Of a stretch of 5,907 bases of DNA, positions 1-5,687 are shown piece after piece (position 1 is the stretch's first letter; every line of letters begins with the position of its first letter). The notes under the pieces were generated by a model. The model had not been told where the DNA came from and made no database searches. It was given only the letters and a program-made list of their open reading frames with translations. A program made the position numbers and the translations under genes. The stretch comes from Oscillospiraceae bacterium (GTDB taxonomy: Bacteria; Bacillota; Clostridia; Oscillospirales; Oscillospiraceae), in NCBI GenBank assembly GCA_016296045.1, contig JAEDKB010000108.1, forward strand, positions 1 to 5,907, in the 5' to 3' direction.

Positions 1-133
1 CAATTCCTGTCTCTTCCTGAATTTTGGAAATGATACCATTCAGCTTCCATACACCGTTCATCGTGATTTGATCGTTTAAGTAAAGCTCGTCACGCAGTTC
101 CAGCAAATCTTTAATTACTTCTTTTGTTTCCAT
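1..133 (-). CDS. Partial small phage protein of unknown function (N-terminal 44 codons)
   Basis: This reading frame starts at the ATG at 133 and stays open to the left edge of the window, so the gene is cut off and its full length is unknown. The start is supported by a GGGAG ribosome-binding site at 144-148, ten bases upstream. The visible peptide begins METKEVIKDLLELRDELYL and is rich in charged and leucine residues, suggesting a helical start; it continues through NGVWKLNGIISKIQEE. I do not recognise a family and see no catalytic motif. The start lies inside the end of the upstream cysteine-rich gene, with a 23-base overlap, which is typical of this tightly packed operon. The coding assignment rests on the open frame, the ribosome-binding site and the consistent strand. 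Confidence 0.68.
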   Translation of the reverse strand, partial: METKEVIKDLLELRDELYLNDQITMNGVWKLNGIISKIQEETGI

Positions 134-632
134 TTGCTCGTTTCTCCCTTCTTCTTGCCTTTTTCAAAAGCATCGTATATGTTTCAGCGTCTAATTCCCA
201 TGCTTTATAACAGGGGGCGGTAATCAGCGGATATTGAAGCAGCTTCAAAATGTGATAGGCTTTCCGTTTCTGCGCTTCCATCTTCTTGATTTTGCACTTC
301 TCCCTGTACCGTTTCTGCATTTCACTTCTTTTTGCATGGCATACGGCGCAGTTTGGGTGCCCGTCCAGTGTCCTTGCGTCTTGTTTTCCGCAGTCAATGC
401 AGCGGTGTTCTTCCCGGCATTTTTCACGATAACAATTTGACGGGTCTGTTCCGTTTTCTCTTCTTTTTGACTTATAGAGCGCAAGTTTTTCCGCGCACTT
501 TTCGCATCTGCATAATCCGCGCAATGTTCGTTCGTCCTGCGCACCGCACCGAATGCACCGTTTCTGCTCCCGGTAAATCTGTACCAGCTCCCGACCTCGT
601 TCGTTTTTTCTGCTTTTCTTTCCTTCCGTCAT
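111..632 (-). CDS. Cysteine-rich phage protein with two tandem zinc-ribbon-like units
   Basis: A 173-residue, strongly basic protein. Two similar units of about 52 residues follow each other: the first has C26-x2-C29 and C43-x2-C46, the second C78-x2-C81 and C95-x2-C98. Spacing between cysteine pairs is identical, and both units share the pattern CxxCGxQDxRTLxG. Each unit is flanked by Lys/Arg-rich segments, and the C-terminal third (from about residue 110) is very basic. This suggests two structural zinc sites and contact with nucleic acid, but zinc binding and any target are inferred. No HNH or other nuclease residues are evident. The ATG at 632 follows the previous gene's stop by one base (TGA-A-ATG) and lacks a well-spaced ribosome-binding site (a G-rich run ends 13 bases upstream), so translation probably depends on re-initiation. 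Similar small CxxC proteins are common in prophages of Bacillota, usually annotated as hypothetical. Confidence 0.78.
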   Translation of the reverse strand: MTEGKKSRKNERGRELVQIYREQKRCIRCGAQDERTLRGLCRCEKCAEKLALYKSKRRENGTDPSNCYREKCREEHRCIDCGKQDARTLDGHPNCAVCHAKRSEMQKRYREKCKIKKMEAQKRKAYHILKLLQYPLITAPCYKAWELDAETYTMLLKKARRREKRANGNKRSN

Positions 633-633
633 T

Positions 634-954
634 TCAGTCGATCAGCCCCCTGTTCTTTCCGACAAGCCGAATAAAATCCGTGTGCCATTGCCGCACCTCC
701 CGTTCGCAAAACGGAAATTGCATCGCCGCGCCGGAAAGCGTGTGGCTCTGCTTCCAGAAAACGAGGTCGATCATTTCCATACGCATTTCTCCGTTGCGCA
801 TCATTTTGGTCTGTGCAATCGCTTTTTCCACGGCTTCAAAGTCTGCCTTTTCCGCACATGACAGCTTGTCAGCGCGGTTTATATAGTTCGGATATTCGCG
901 TATGATCGCTTTTATCCCGCGCCACCAGTTTGTCCTTCGTTTCGATGTATTCAT
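634..954 (-). CDS. Putative ArpU/RinA-like phage late-transcription regulator
   Basis: A 106-residue protein starting at the ATG at 954, six bases after a GGAGG ribosome-binding site (961-965). The N-terminal third has a WW pair and a basic helix ending in REYPNY. The C-terminal half runs through MIDLVFWKQSHTLSGAA, then FCEREVRQWHTDFIRLVGKN. That layout (a YP motif near the start, a linker, then a sigma-region-4-like helix-turn-helix of the form 'tLsgAA...reVrqWh.dFirlv') matches what I know of the ArpU/RinA class of small activators, which switch on late or packaging genes in temperate phages of Bacillota. Its place after the replication genes agrees with that job. The match is from memory of the family pattern, not from a search. 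An alternative would be an unrelated small helix-turn-helix protein. An overlapping frame at its 5' end also reads like protein and is discussed in the findings. Confidence 0.6.
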   Translation of the reverse strand: MNTSKRRTNWWRGIKAIIREYPNYINRADKLSCAEKADFEAVEKAIAQTKMMRNGEMRMEMIDLVFWKQSHTLSGAAMQFPFCEREVRQWHTDFIRLVGKNRGLID

Positions 955-977
955 CCAATTCCTCCAATTAAATCAGA

Positions 978-1889
978 TCAAAAAATCGTCTGCTGGCATT
1001 CTTTGGTTTTCAAAATCTCCGTTGCCTTTTCGCAGTTTTCAACAGCCAGATTGTAGTAGCTTTCTTTCAGTTCAACTCCGATGTGCTTTCTTCCCATCAG
1101 AATTGCCTGATAGCCAGTGCTTCCGATTCCGTCAAACGGGTCTAAAACAACATCATTCGGATTGCTCCAAAGTTCAACGCACCTCTCTATAACATCCAAC
1201 TGTAACGGGCAAATATGCCGCTCGTCCTTGTCCTCTTTTGCCGCTGCACGGTTAAGCGTGTTGCTCTGATTGATGTCCCACCATACAGGAGATGCGTAGG
1301 TATCCCAAATCGGAGAAGCTACGCTCTGCCAATGAGATACGGGGAATGTTTCGTTTGTGTGTTCCACTCGTTCCGGATTTACTCCCGGTTTCCTGAATGT
1401 CACCACATAATCAGGAATACCCTGACGGCTCATGCAACTATCCTTTTTAATTTGCTTGTGTAACAGACCGAGCGCTTTTGTTCTCTGCATTGCCGTAACC
1501 GGGTCTTTCCATATGCAGACTTCGGAATGATAAATAAATCCAAGTTTCTGCATCCATCTGATTACATCTCCGCGAAAATCTCTGATTCCGATATATCCGT
1601 CGCGCTCTTTGCTTGTAGGAAGATTCATGCAATGTATCGACACGCATCTTCCTTGCATCATAACTCTGTACCATTCTTTTCCGAGATACATATATTGTTC
1701 TGCAAATTCCTCATAAGTGCGGCTGTTACCCATATCTCTGTCGCTGTTTGAGTATGTGTACAGGCTCGCAAACGGGATAGAAGTCACGCTGTAATGAATA
1801 CTGTTATCGGGAATCTCTTTCAAGACTTCACAGCTATCTCCGTTGTAGATTGCAAATTTGTCTGTAATATGCTGATTTAATACATTCAT
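978..1889 (-). CDS. Phage DNA methyltransferase (N4-cytosine or N6-adenine, beta-type motif order)
   Basis: A 303-residue DNA amino-methyltransferase that would transfer a methyl group from S-adenosylmethionine to cytosine N4 or adenine N6. Catalytic motif IV lies near the N-terminus (TSIPF, residues 36-40, followed by ASLYTYSNSDRDMGN), and the S-adenosylmethionine-binding motif lies near the C-terminus (VVLDPFDGIGST, about 247-258, then HIGVEL). That order is typical of the beta-type N4/N6 methylase family. The first proline of the usual SPPY/SPPF is isoleucine here (codon ATC at 1776-1778), so activity is not assured. The start is the ATG at 1889, seven bases after GGAGG (1897-1901); an upstream in-frame ATG at 1907 has no such site. 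The start overlaps the helicase stop as ATGA, implying coupled translation. No restriction endonuclease gene is visible nearby, so it appears to be a solitary phage methylase. The recognition sequence cannot be read from the protein. Confidence 0.9.
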   Translation of the reverse strand: MNVLNQHITDKFAIYNGDSCEVLKEIPDNSIHYSVTSIPFASLYTYSNSDRDMGNSRTYEEFAEQYMYLGKEWYRVMMQGRCVSIHCMNLPTSKERDGYIGIRDFRGDVIRWMQKLGFIYHSEVCIWKDPVTAMQRTKALGLLHKQIKKDSCMSRQGIPDYVVTFRKPGVNPERVEHTNETFPVSHWQSVASPIWDTYASPVWWDINQSNTLNRAAAKEDKDERHICPLQLDVIERCVELWSNPNDVVLDPFDGIGSTGYQAILMGRKHIGVELKESYYNLAVENCEKATEILKTKECQQTIF

Positions 1890-3289
1890 ACGCTTTCCTC
1901 CAACCATTCAGGGATAATCATTTTAACTTTCGGATTATACGGAATAACAATACGAACGGTGCCTCTGATCTCCTCCATCAAAATATCTTTTGTGTGTTCC
2001 ACCATTTTCTGCTTCATCATTTGGCATTGTTTCTCTTTTCGTAAAACATTTTCCAGTACAGCCTGTTCCGCTTCGCTCGTCACAAGGTAAACATTTACCG
2101 TATGTTCCTGACCGAAACGGAAGCATCTTCGTATTGCCTGATACATCATTTCGTAACTGTCTGAAACCCCGACAAAAATCATATTGTGGCATTTCTGCCA
2201 GTTGAGTCCAAATCCGGCAATAGAAGGTTTCGTTATTAACCGGCGCACTGTCCCGTCAGAAAATCCGCTTAAAGCAGCCGTTTTTTCTTCCACCGTGTTG
2301 CTTCCGCGAATTTCAACGCTTCCGGGTATGATTTCTTTCAGCATTTCGCTTTCAGAATTAAGGTCGCACCAAATAAGCCATTGCTCTTCAGGATTCTTAT
2401 AGCACAGATTAGCCGCTGCTTCGCATCGTTTCTCCATGCTGTTCCGTCTTGCAGTTCTGCGTTCTGACAACGTTTCAGCCGTGTTTACAAAAAAAGATAT
2501 ATTTTCTCCAACTTCAACTTCTTCCTTTTCTACATCAACTTGTATCTCATTCATTCTTAAATCCGGAAGGTCATATCCATTGCTATCATATCCAAGATCG
2601 GCAGGGCTTCCGATAACAACCGCAAATGTCGCAAGCCATGCCCAAAACTTCTCTTCCGCGTGACCTTTTAATCTCCACTTGCTCGTTTCTCCGCCATCAT
2701 GAGTAAAATATGTTGCAAGCATTTCTGTTCTGCTCATAACACCAAGAAATTCAGCCTGATTTCCAAGCTCCATAAAGTCATTCGGAGCGGGGGTCGCTGT
2801 GCAGCTCAGTTTATACGGCGTTTTGCAAAACATATCAATAATTTGAGTTCTTACCTTTCCTGTAAAGTTTTTAAGTATGGAAGATTCATCAAGCACAACG
2901 CCACAAAACGCACTACCGTCAAAATGGTCAAGCATTTCGTAATTCGTTATGTTTATTCCGTTCTTGACATCTTTCTGTGTCCTGCAAATGTTTACCGTAT
3001 ATCCAAACTTCAATCCCTCTCGTTTTGTTTGTTCCGCGACAGCAAGCGGCGCAACAATCAACACCGGAAGATTGCAATGTTTTTGAACCTTGTCCGACCA
3101 TTCAAGCTGCTGTATTGTCTTTCCAAGGCCGCAATCCTCAAAAAGTCCAGCCCTGCCCTTTTTCAACGCCCATATCACAATGTCTTTTTGCCATTCAAAC
3201 AGTTTCGGATTGATTTCTGACCGTTCTACGGAGAATCCACAGTCAGGCGCGGTTCTCATTTTCGATTTCAGAAATTTTTCATATTCCAT
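1886..3289 (-). CDS. SNF2-like superfamily 2 DNA helicase/translocase
   Basis: A 467-residue ATP-dependent DNA translocase or helicase with both RecA-like lobes. In order: a Q-type motif LFEWQ (30-34), Walker A DCGLGKT (52-58), motif Ia VLIVAPLAV (76-84), motif II VVLDESS (131-137), motif III SCTATP (162-167), motif V-like SIAGFGLNW, and motif VI QAIRRCFRFGQ (384-394), whose arginines would act as ATPase fingers. Motif VI and the SCTATP segment place it with SNF2-type proteins. Motif II is DESS rather than DEAH; I recall DESS in phage relatives. It is short for a SNF2 protein and has no obvious accessory domain, so it is a bare motor. The ATG at 3289 follows GGGAG (3297-3301) with a seven-base gap, and that site reaches up to the preceding loader gene's stop. 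The gene is coupled to the downstream methyltransferase by an ATGA overlap, suggesting a joint function. It could serve replication, recombination or DNA modification; the sequence does not decide between these. Confidence 0.9.
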   Translation of the reverse strand: MEYEKFLKSKMRTAPDCGFSVERSEINPKLFEWQKDIVIWALKKGRAGLFEDCGLGKTIQQLEWSDKVQKHCNLPVLIVAPLAVAEQTKREGLKFGYTVNICRTQKDVKNGINITNYEMLDHFDGSAFCGVVLDESSILKNFTGKVRTQIIDMFCKTPYKLSCTATPAPNDFMELGNQAEFLGVMSRTEMLATYFTHDGGETSKWRLKGHAEEKFWAWLATFAVVIGSPADLGYDSNGYDLPDLRMNEIQVDVEKEEVEVGENISFFVNTAETLSERRTARRNSMEKRCEAAANLCYKNPEEQWLIWCDLNSESEMLKEIIPGSVEIRGSNTVEEKTAALSGFSDGTVRRLITKPSIAGFGLNWQKCHNMIFVGVSDSYEMMYQAIRRCFRFGQEHTVNVYLVTSEAEQAVLENVLRKEKQCQMMKQKMVEHTKDILMEEIRGTVRIVIPYNPKVKMIIPEWLEESV

Positions 3290-3301
3290 TCGTTTTCTCC
3301 C

Positions 3302-4138
3302 TTATAAAGTGTTTTTCATCCTGTAGTTCTTCTTCGTGTCACGGTTTATAGAAATCGCGTTTCCGCTGCACATTTCGTTGATCCGTCCTCCGATTGCCTC
3401 ATCAATGCTCAAAATCTCCGAAAGCATAAACTCGGAAGAAAAAACCGTGTCAAGGCGGTTGATGTACCTGTGATTTACGATTTCGTAGGCAATGGAAACC
3501 TCTAAGCCTGTCGGTCGTGTCGTGCCGTCCCTTGCTGCTCCCGTTTTCAGAAAATCGTCAATGTAAAGCACTTCGGCGTTCTTAACCTCTTTCAGTTTGC
3601 TTTCCCGTTCCTCGTTTTCGTATGACTTGATAATTTCAATGTCAGACCTCCACGGCATATAGACCACTTGCCGATTGCCCAGAAGGAACTTCCGGCAGAT
3701 TGCCGTGCAGAGGTGCGTCTTTCCGATTCCGCTCTGACCGAATAGAGCAAACCATTTTCCGTTCGGATTACCTGCATAGTCCTCGGCAGCTTTACGGATT
3801 TTCTTCTGCCATTCTTCCGTAACGGAAAATTTGTCGAATGTGTAATTCGCAATCACATTCCGCAATCCGCTCCGCTCCATTTTCAGCAGACACGCTCTTT
3901 TGGTTGAGCAGCTTCGGCATACGGCGGTATGGAATGATTCTCCGTCATCGTCTACAACGGCAATATATCCGCGATTCTTGCACTCTTTGCAGTCCCAGCC
4001 TTTCAGGTTTCCAGCCATTTGATTGATCGTGTCCGCTTTCATCTGTACCAGTTTTCTCTGTGCTGATTCCGGCGATAAATCAAATTTCGATCCCTGCGTG
4101 TTCGTAGACATTCCGATGATTGCTGCCACTTTCTCCAC
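3302..4138 (-). CDS. DnaC-like AAA+ replicative helicase loader
   Basis: A protein of about 278 residues that would load a DnaB-type helicase at the phage origin by ATP-dependent remodelling. Numbering is from the GTG at 4138. A four-cysteine cluster C50-x2-C53 ... C74-x2-C77 forms a likely zinc site before the AAA+ core. The core has Walker A GQSGIGKT (134-141), Walker B VLYIDD (190-195), a sensor-like segment around TVFSSEF, and a GGRINEM segment in the usual arginine-finger region. No ATG is well placed: the GTG at 4138 lies 11 bases after AAAGGAGG (4150-4157), whereas the ATG at 4111 has no ribosome-binding site and an upstream TTG at 4180 also lacks one. The start is therefore somewhat uncertain, but the core is not affected. 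The gene overlaps the end of the initiator gene by 59 bases, which supports coupled synthesis of the two proteins that act together. No DnaB-like helicase is encoded here, so it probably recruits the host enzyme. Confidence 0.88.
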   Translation of the reverse strand: MEKVAAIIGMSTNTQGSKFDLSPESAQRKLVQMKADTINQMAGNLKGWDCKECKNRGYIAVVDDDGESFHTAVCRSCSTKRACLLKMERSGLRNVIANYTFDKFSVTEEWQKKIRKAAEDYAGNPNGKWFALFGQSGIGKTHLCTAICRKFLLGNRQVVYMPWRSDIEIIKSYENEERESKLKEVKNAEVLYIDDFLKTGAARDGTTRPTGLEVSIAYEIVNHRYINRLDTVFSSEFMLSEILSIDEAIGGRINEMCSGNAISINRDTKKNYRMKNTL

Positions 4139-4883
4139 TTCTTCCGTTTCCTCCTTTCCCCTTGTCCTGCTCTCTTGCAAGCCAAGCGTTGATAAAAGCG
4201 TTGATTCCGCGTTTGGTCTTTCTCTTTCGCGGATTGTTCAGCAGCCATCCGCGCATATTCCTCAATTCCTGCATCACATCAACCGCAGGATAAAGACCTT
4301 CAAATTCTTCAACCATGCTTTTCTGAACTTCATATTCCGTTCCGTCATTCAGCGGAAGCGCAAGCACGGAGGAATTTTTTAATTGCTCCGTGCAAATATC
4401 TAAGGTTTCTTTAGGAGTAGAAGATTTATTATTATGATTGGAACTATCTTTAGAAGAACCTTTTACTTCTAAACTACTCTCTACTATACTATACTTATCT
4501 ATACTGTGTATACAATCTGTATACATTGGTGCATTTCCCTTAATTTCCGCGTATGATTTTTTCTCGTCAAACATCAAAGTTGATTTTTCCTCAACATATG
4601 TTGTCGGGGTACATCGGTCTTTCTGTAGGTAATTATTTAACCTCCAATGCTTGATAACGATCACGCCGCTGTCGAATGTAAGCACATATCTTTTGGCGAT
4701 CAAAATATTCATGTCATCCTGACTTGCGCCGCATTGCCGCATAATGCTTTTCGGCGCACCGATGAATCCCTCATCATCTGCAAGCATACCAAGAGTAAAG
4801 TACAAACACCGCGCAGACATCGGCATATCCAAAAACGCATCGGAAAGCACAATGCTCTTAGCAAACATTCTTCGTTCTGCCAT
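4080..4883 (-). CDS. Phage replication initiator / replisome organizer (DnaD-like)
   Basis: A 267-residue initiator that would bind the phage origin and recruit the helicase loader. The N-terminal domain (about 1-85; MAERRMFAKSIVLSDAFLDM then ALYF-like LYFTLGMLADDEGFIG) matches the winged-helix domain of phage replisome-organizer proteins. A polar, Ser/Asn/Lys-rich linker spans about 90-185. The C-terminal segment (198-239) has the pattern YPAVDVMQELRNMRGWL, then NNPRKRKT, then INAFINAWLAREQ, as in the C-terminal domains of phage initiators that contact DnaC-type loaders. A Gly/Ser-rich tail follows. The start is the ATG at 4883, seven bases after GTGAGG (4891-4896); a TTG two codons upstream is less likely. 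It lies 13 bases after the SSB stop and overlaps the loader gene. The linker-coding DNA is unusually AT-rich and repeat-laden, unlike the flanking parts of the gene, and may be the origin itself. Confidence 0.88.
   Translation of the reverse strand: MAERRMFAKSIVLSDAFLDMPMSARCLYFTLGMLADDEGFIGAPKSIMRQCGASQDDMNILIAKRYVLTFDSGVIVIKHWRLNNYLQKDRCTPTTYVEEKSTLMFDEKKSYAEIKGNAPMYTDCIHSIDKYSIVESSLEVKGSSKDSSNHNNKSSTPKETLDICTEQLKNSSVLALPLNDGTEYEVQKSMVEEFEGLYPAVDVMQELRNMRGWLLNNPRKRKTKRGINAFINAWLAREQDKGKGGNGRSGESGSNHRNVYEHAGIEI
4150..4157 (-). promoter_or_regulatory. Ribosome-binding site deciding the GTG start of the helicase loader
   Basis: The minus strand reads AAAGGAGG here, a near-perfect Shine-Dalgarno sequence inside the initiator gene. 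The first start codon downstream in the loader frame is the GTG at 4138, after an 11-base gap, slightly long but usable. The ATG at 4111 is 38 bases away and has no site of its own. This is the reason for preferring the GTG. Confidence 0.6.
4449..4525. other. Candidate phage replication origin (AT-rich repeat cluster inside the initiator gene)
   Basis: Within the linker-coding part of the initiator gene the sequence becomes markedly AT-rich and repetitive. The 8-bp palindrome TGTATACA occurs at 4507-4514 and 4518-4525, with starts 11 bp apart, about one helical turn. CTATACT occurs three times, at 4484-4490, 4489-4495 and 4499-4505. An inverted repeat TTTAGAAG ... CTTCTAAA (4449-4456 and 4466-4473, nine bases between) adjoins it, and a further AT-rich stretch runs to about 4420. 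In lambda and in several phages of Bacillota the origin is a set of repeats plus an AT-rich unwinding region within the initiator gene, between its two domains; this cluster has the same position and composition. Function is inferred. Confidence 0.5.
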
Positions 4884-4896
4884 ATGCAAACCTCAC

Positions 4897-5343
4897 TTAA
4901 AAAAGCGGAGATTCAGGGGCATCCCCCTCATATTCAGGATATTCGTCCTCGCCTACAAACGGGTCGGCAGGAAGATTGGCACCGGGCATTTCGCCGTTGC
5001 ATACCATTGCGGCAGGAATCAGGAAAGACGGCGTAAAGTCAAAATATTCCTTTCTGCCCTCTTTCGTTTCAAACATCTGCTTTTTCCATGTGCCGAACGC
5101 AACAACAACATCGCCGCGCTTTAACTGCGTCGCAATCGGATAAAACTCGCTGTCACCCCATACCGTGCAATTCATGAATGATTTTCTGTGATATTCAATG
5201 CCAAAATCCGCTTTCGGTTTTCTGATGCAGGTGACTTTTGCATCTCTGCTCACTTCACCCCACACAATCGCCATTGCGTATTCCTTTGTTTCATCTTCTC
5301 CGAGATAAAAAGGCTTCCCCTTAAAAAAACCGCCATTTACCAT
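4897..5343 (-). CDS. ssb: Single-stranded DNA-binding protein
   Basis: A 148-residue OB-fold protein that would coat single-stranded DNA during phage replication and recombination. The OB-fold part (about 20-115) includes EYAMAIVWGEVSRDAKV, the FMNCTVWGDS segment, and LKRGDVVVAFGTW, which correspond to core strands of the SSB family. The tail from about residue 120 is acidic and ends in ESPLF, similar in character to the DDDIPF tip that bacterial SSBs use to bind partner proteins, though not identical. The start is taken as the ATG at 5343, eight bases after GGAGG (5352-5356). An in-frame ATG at 5358 would add five residues but has no ribosome-binding site, and the GGAGG lies inside those extra codons. 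A perfect inverted repeat sits just upstream and could influence expression. The initiator gene follows after 13 bases. Confidence 0.9.
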   Translation of the reverse strand: MVNGGFFKGKPFYLGEDETKEYAMAIVWGEVSRDAKVTCIRKPKADFGIEYHRKSFMNCTVWGDSEFYPIATQLKRGDVVVAFGTWKKQMFETKEGRKEYFDFTPSFLIPAAMVCNGEMPGANLPADPFVGEDEYPEYEGDAPESPLF

Positions 5344-5351
5344 GTATTCTT

Positions 5352-5356
5352 CCTCC
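5352..5356 (-). promoter_or_regulatory. Ribosome-binding site deciding the SSB start
   Basis: GGAGG on the minus strand, eight bases before the ATG at 5343. It overlaps the first codons that would be used if translation began at the in-frame ATG at 5358, which itself has no upstream purine-rich site. This favours the shorter protein. Confidence 0.7.
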
Positions 5357-5365
5357 ATTTTGATT

Positions 5366-5389
5366 CGGTGTGGAAATCAATCCACACCG
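5366..5389. repeat. Perfect 9-bp inverted repeat (hairpin or operator) upstream of ssb
   Basis: CGGTGTGGA at 5366-5374 and its exact complement TCCACACCG at 5381-5389 are separated by six bases. The repeat fills most of the gap between the 91-residue gene (stop at 5398) and the SSB ribosome-binding site (5352-5356). It is not followed by a run of T on either strand, so an intrinsic terminator is unlikely. In RNA it would form a stable stem nine bases ahead of the SSB Shine-Dalgarno; in DNA it could be a two-fold symmetric operator. Either role is inferred. Confidence 0.7.
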
Positions 5390-5397
5390 TTCTGTAT

Positions 5398-5673
5398 TCA
5401 TTCGTTCACATCTCCGTTGACAGGGAAATAAAAGGTTTCTCTAATCCCCTCTTTTGTGATAATCTCAAAGAATCTGCGTTTCGGATGTATGTAAAACACT
5501 TTCCCCGTGTGCCGTTCCGATTCATATTCAATCGTCACGGTTTCACCTGTTGCGACCTTGCCGTAAATCTTCTGGTTAAATTTCAACGGAAAACTGAAAA
5601 TCGGATTTACTTCCAAAATCGTGTCGGAAATTTTAATACCCGTCCGACGTGCCTGTTGTGCATGAATCGGCAT
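5398..5673 (-). CDS. Small phage protein of unknown function between the partial gene and ssb
   Basis: A 91-residue protein that I do not recognise. It starts MPIHAQQARRTG and continues with alternating hydrophobic and charged stretches such as KIYGKVATGETVTIEYES and GKVFYIHPKRRFFEII, which suggest a compact, mostly beta structure. No catalytic motif, cysteine pair, signal peptide or membrane segment is visible. The start is the ATG at 5673, six bases after GGAGGTG (5680-5686); a longer frame would have to use a TTG at 5691, which overlaps the preceding stop and has no ribosome-binding site. The preceding gene ends 14 bases upstream of the chosen start. Its position directly ahead of ssb suggests a role in recombination or replication, but this is association only. 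Confidence 0.82.
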   Translation of the reverse strand: MPIHAQQARRTGIKISDTILEVNPIFSFPLKFNQKIYGKVATGETVTIEYESERHTGKVFYIHPKRRFFEIITKEGIRETFYFPVNGDVNE

Positions 5674-5687
5674 GATTTTCACCTCCG

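Noticed and set aside
332..886. Long plus-strand open frame opposite the zinc-ribbon and regulator genes
   Set aside because: It lies antisense to two better supported genes, has low-quality protein composition (rich in Phe, Ser, Arg), matches no family pattern and has no convincing ribosome-binding site.
2699..3220. Plus-strand open frame opposite the helicase gene
   Set aside because: It is antisense to the region coding conserved helicase motifs I to III, and its translation has no recognisable domain.
4112..4180. Longer loader protein starting at the TTG at 4180
   Set aside because: There is no ribosome-binding site before the TTG, and the extra residues do not resemble the start of DnaC-type loaders; the GTG at 4138 fits better.
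4893..4926. Possible intrinsic terminator between ssb and the initiator gene
   Set aside because: A 5-bp stem (AGGGG/CCCCT) and a T6 run exist, but the T-run starts about ten bases after the stem, the stem is short and lies in the ssb coding region, and the operon continues.
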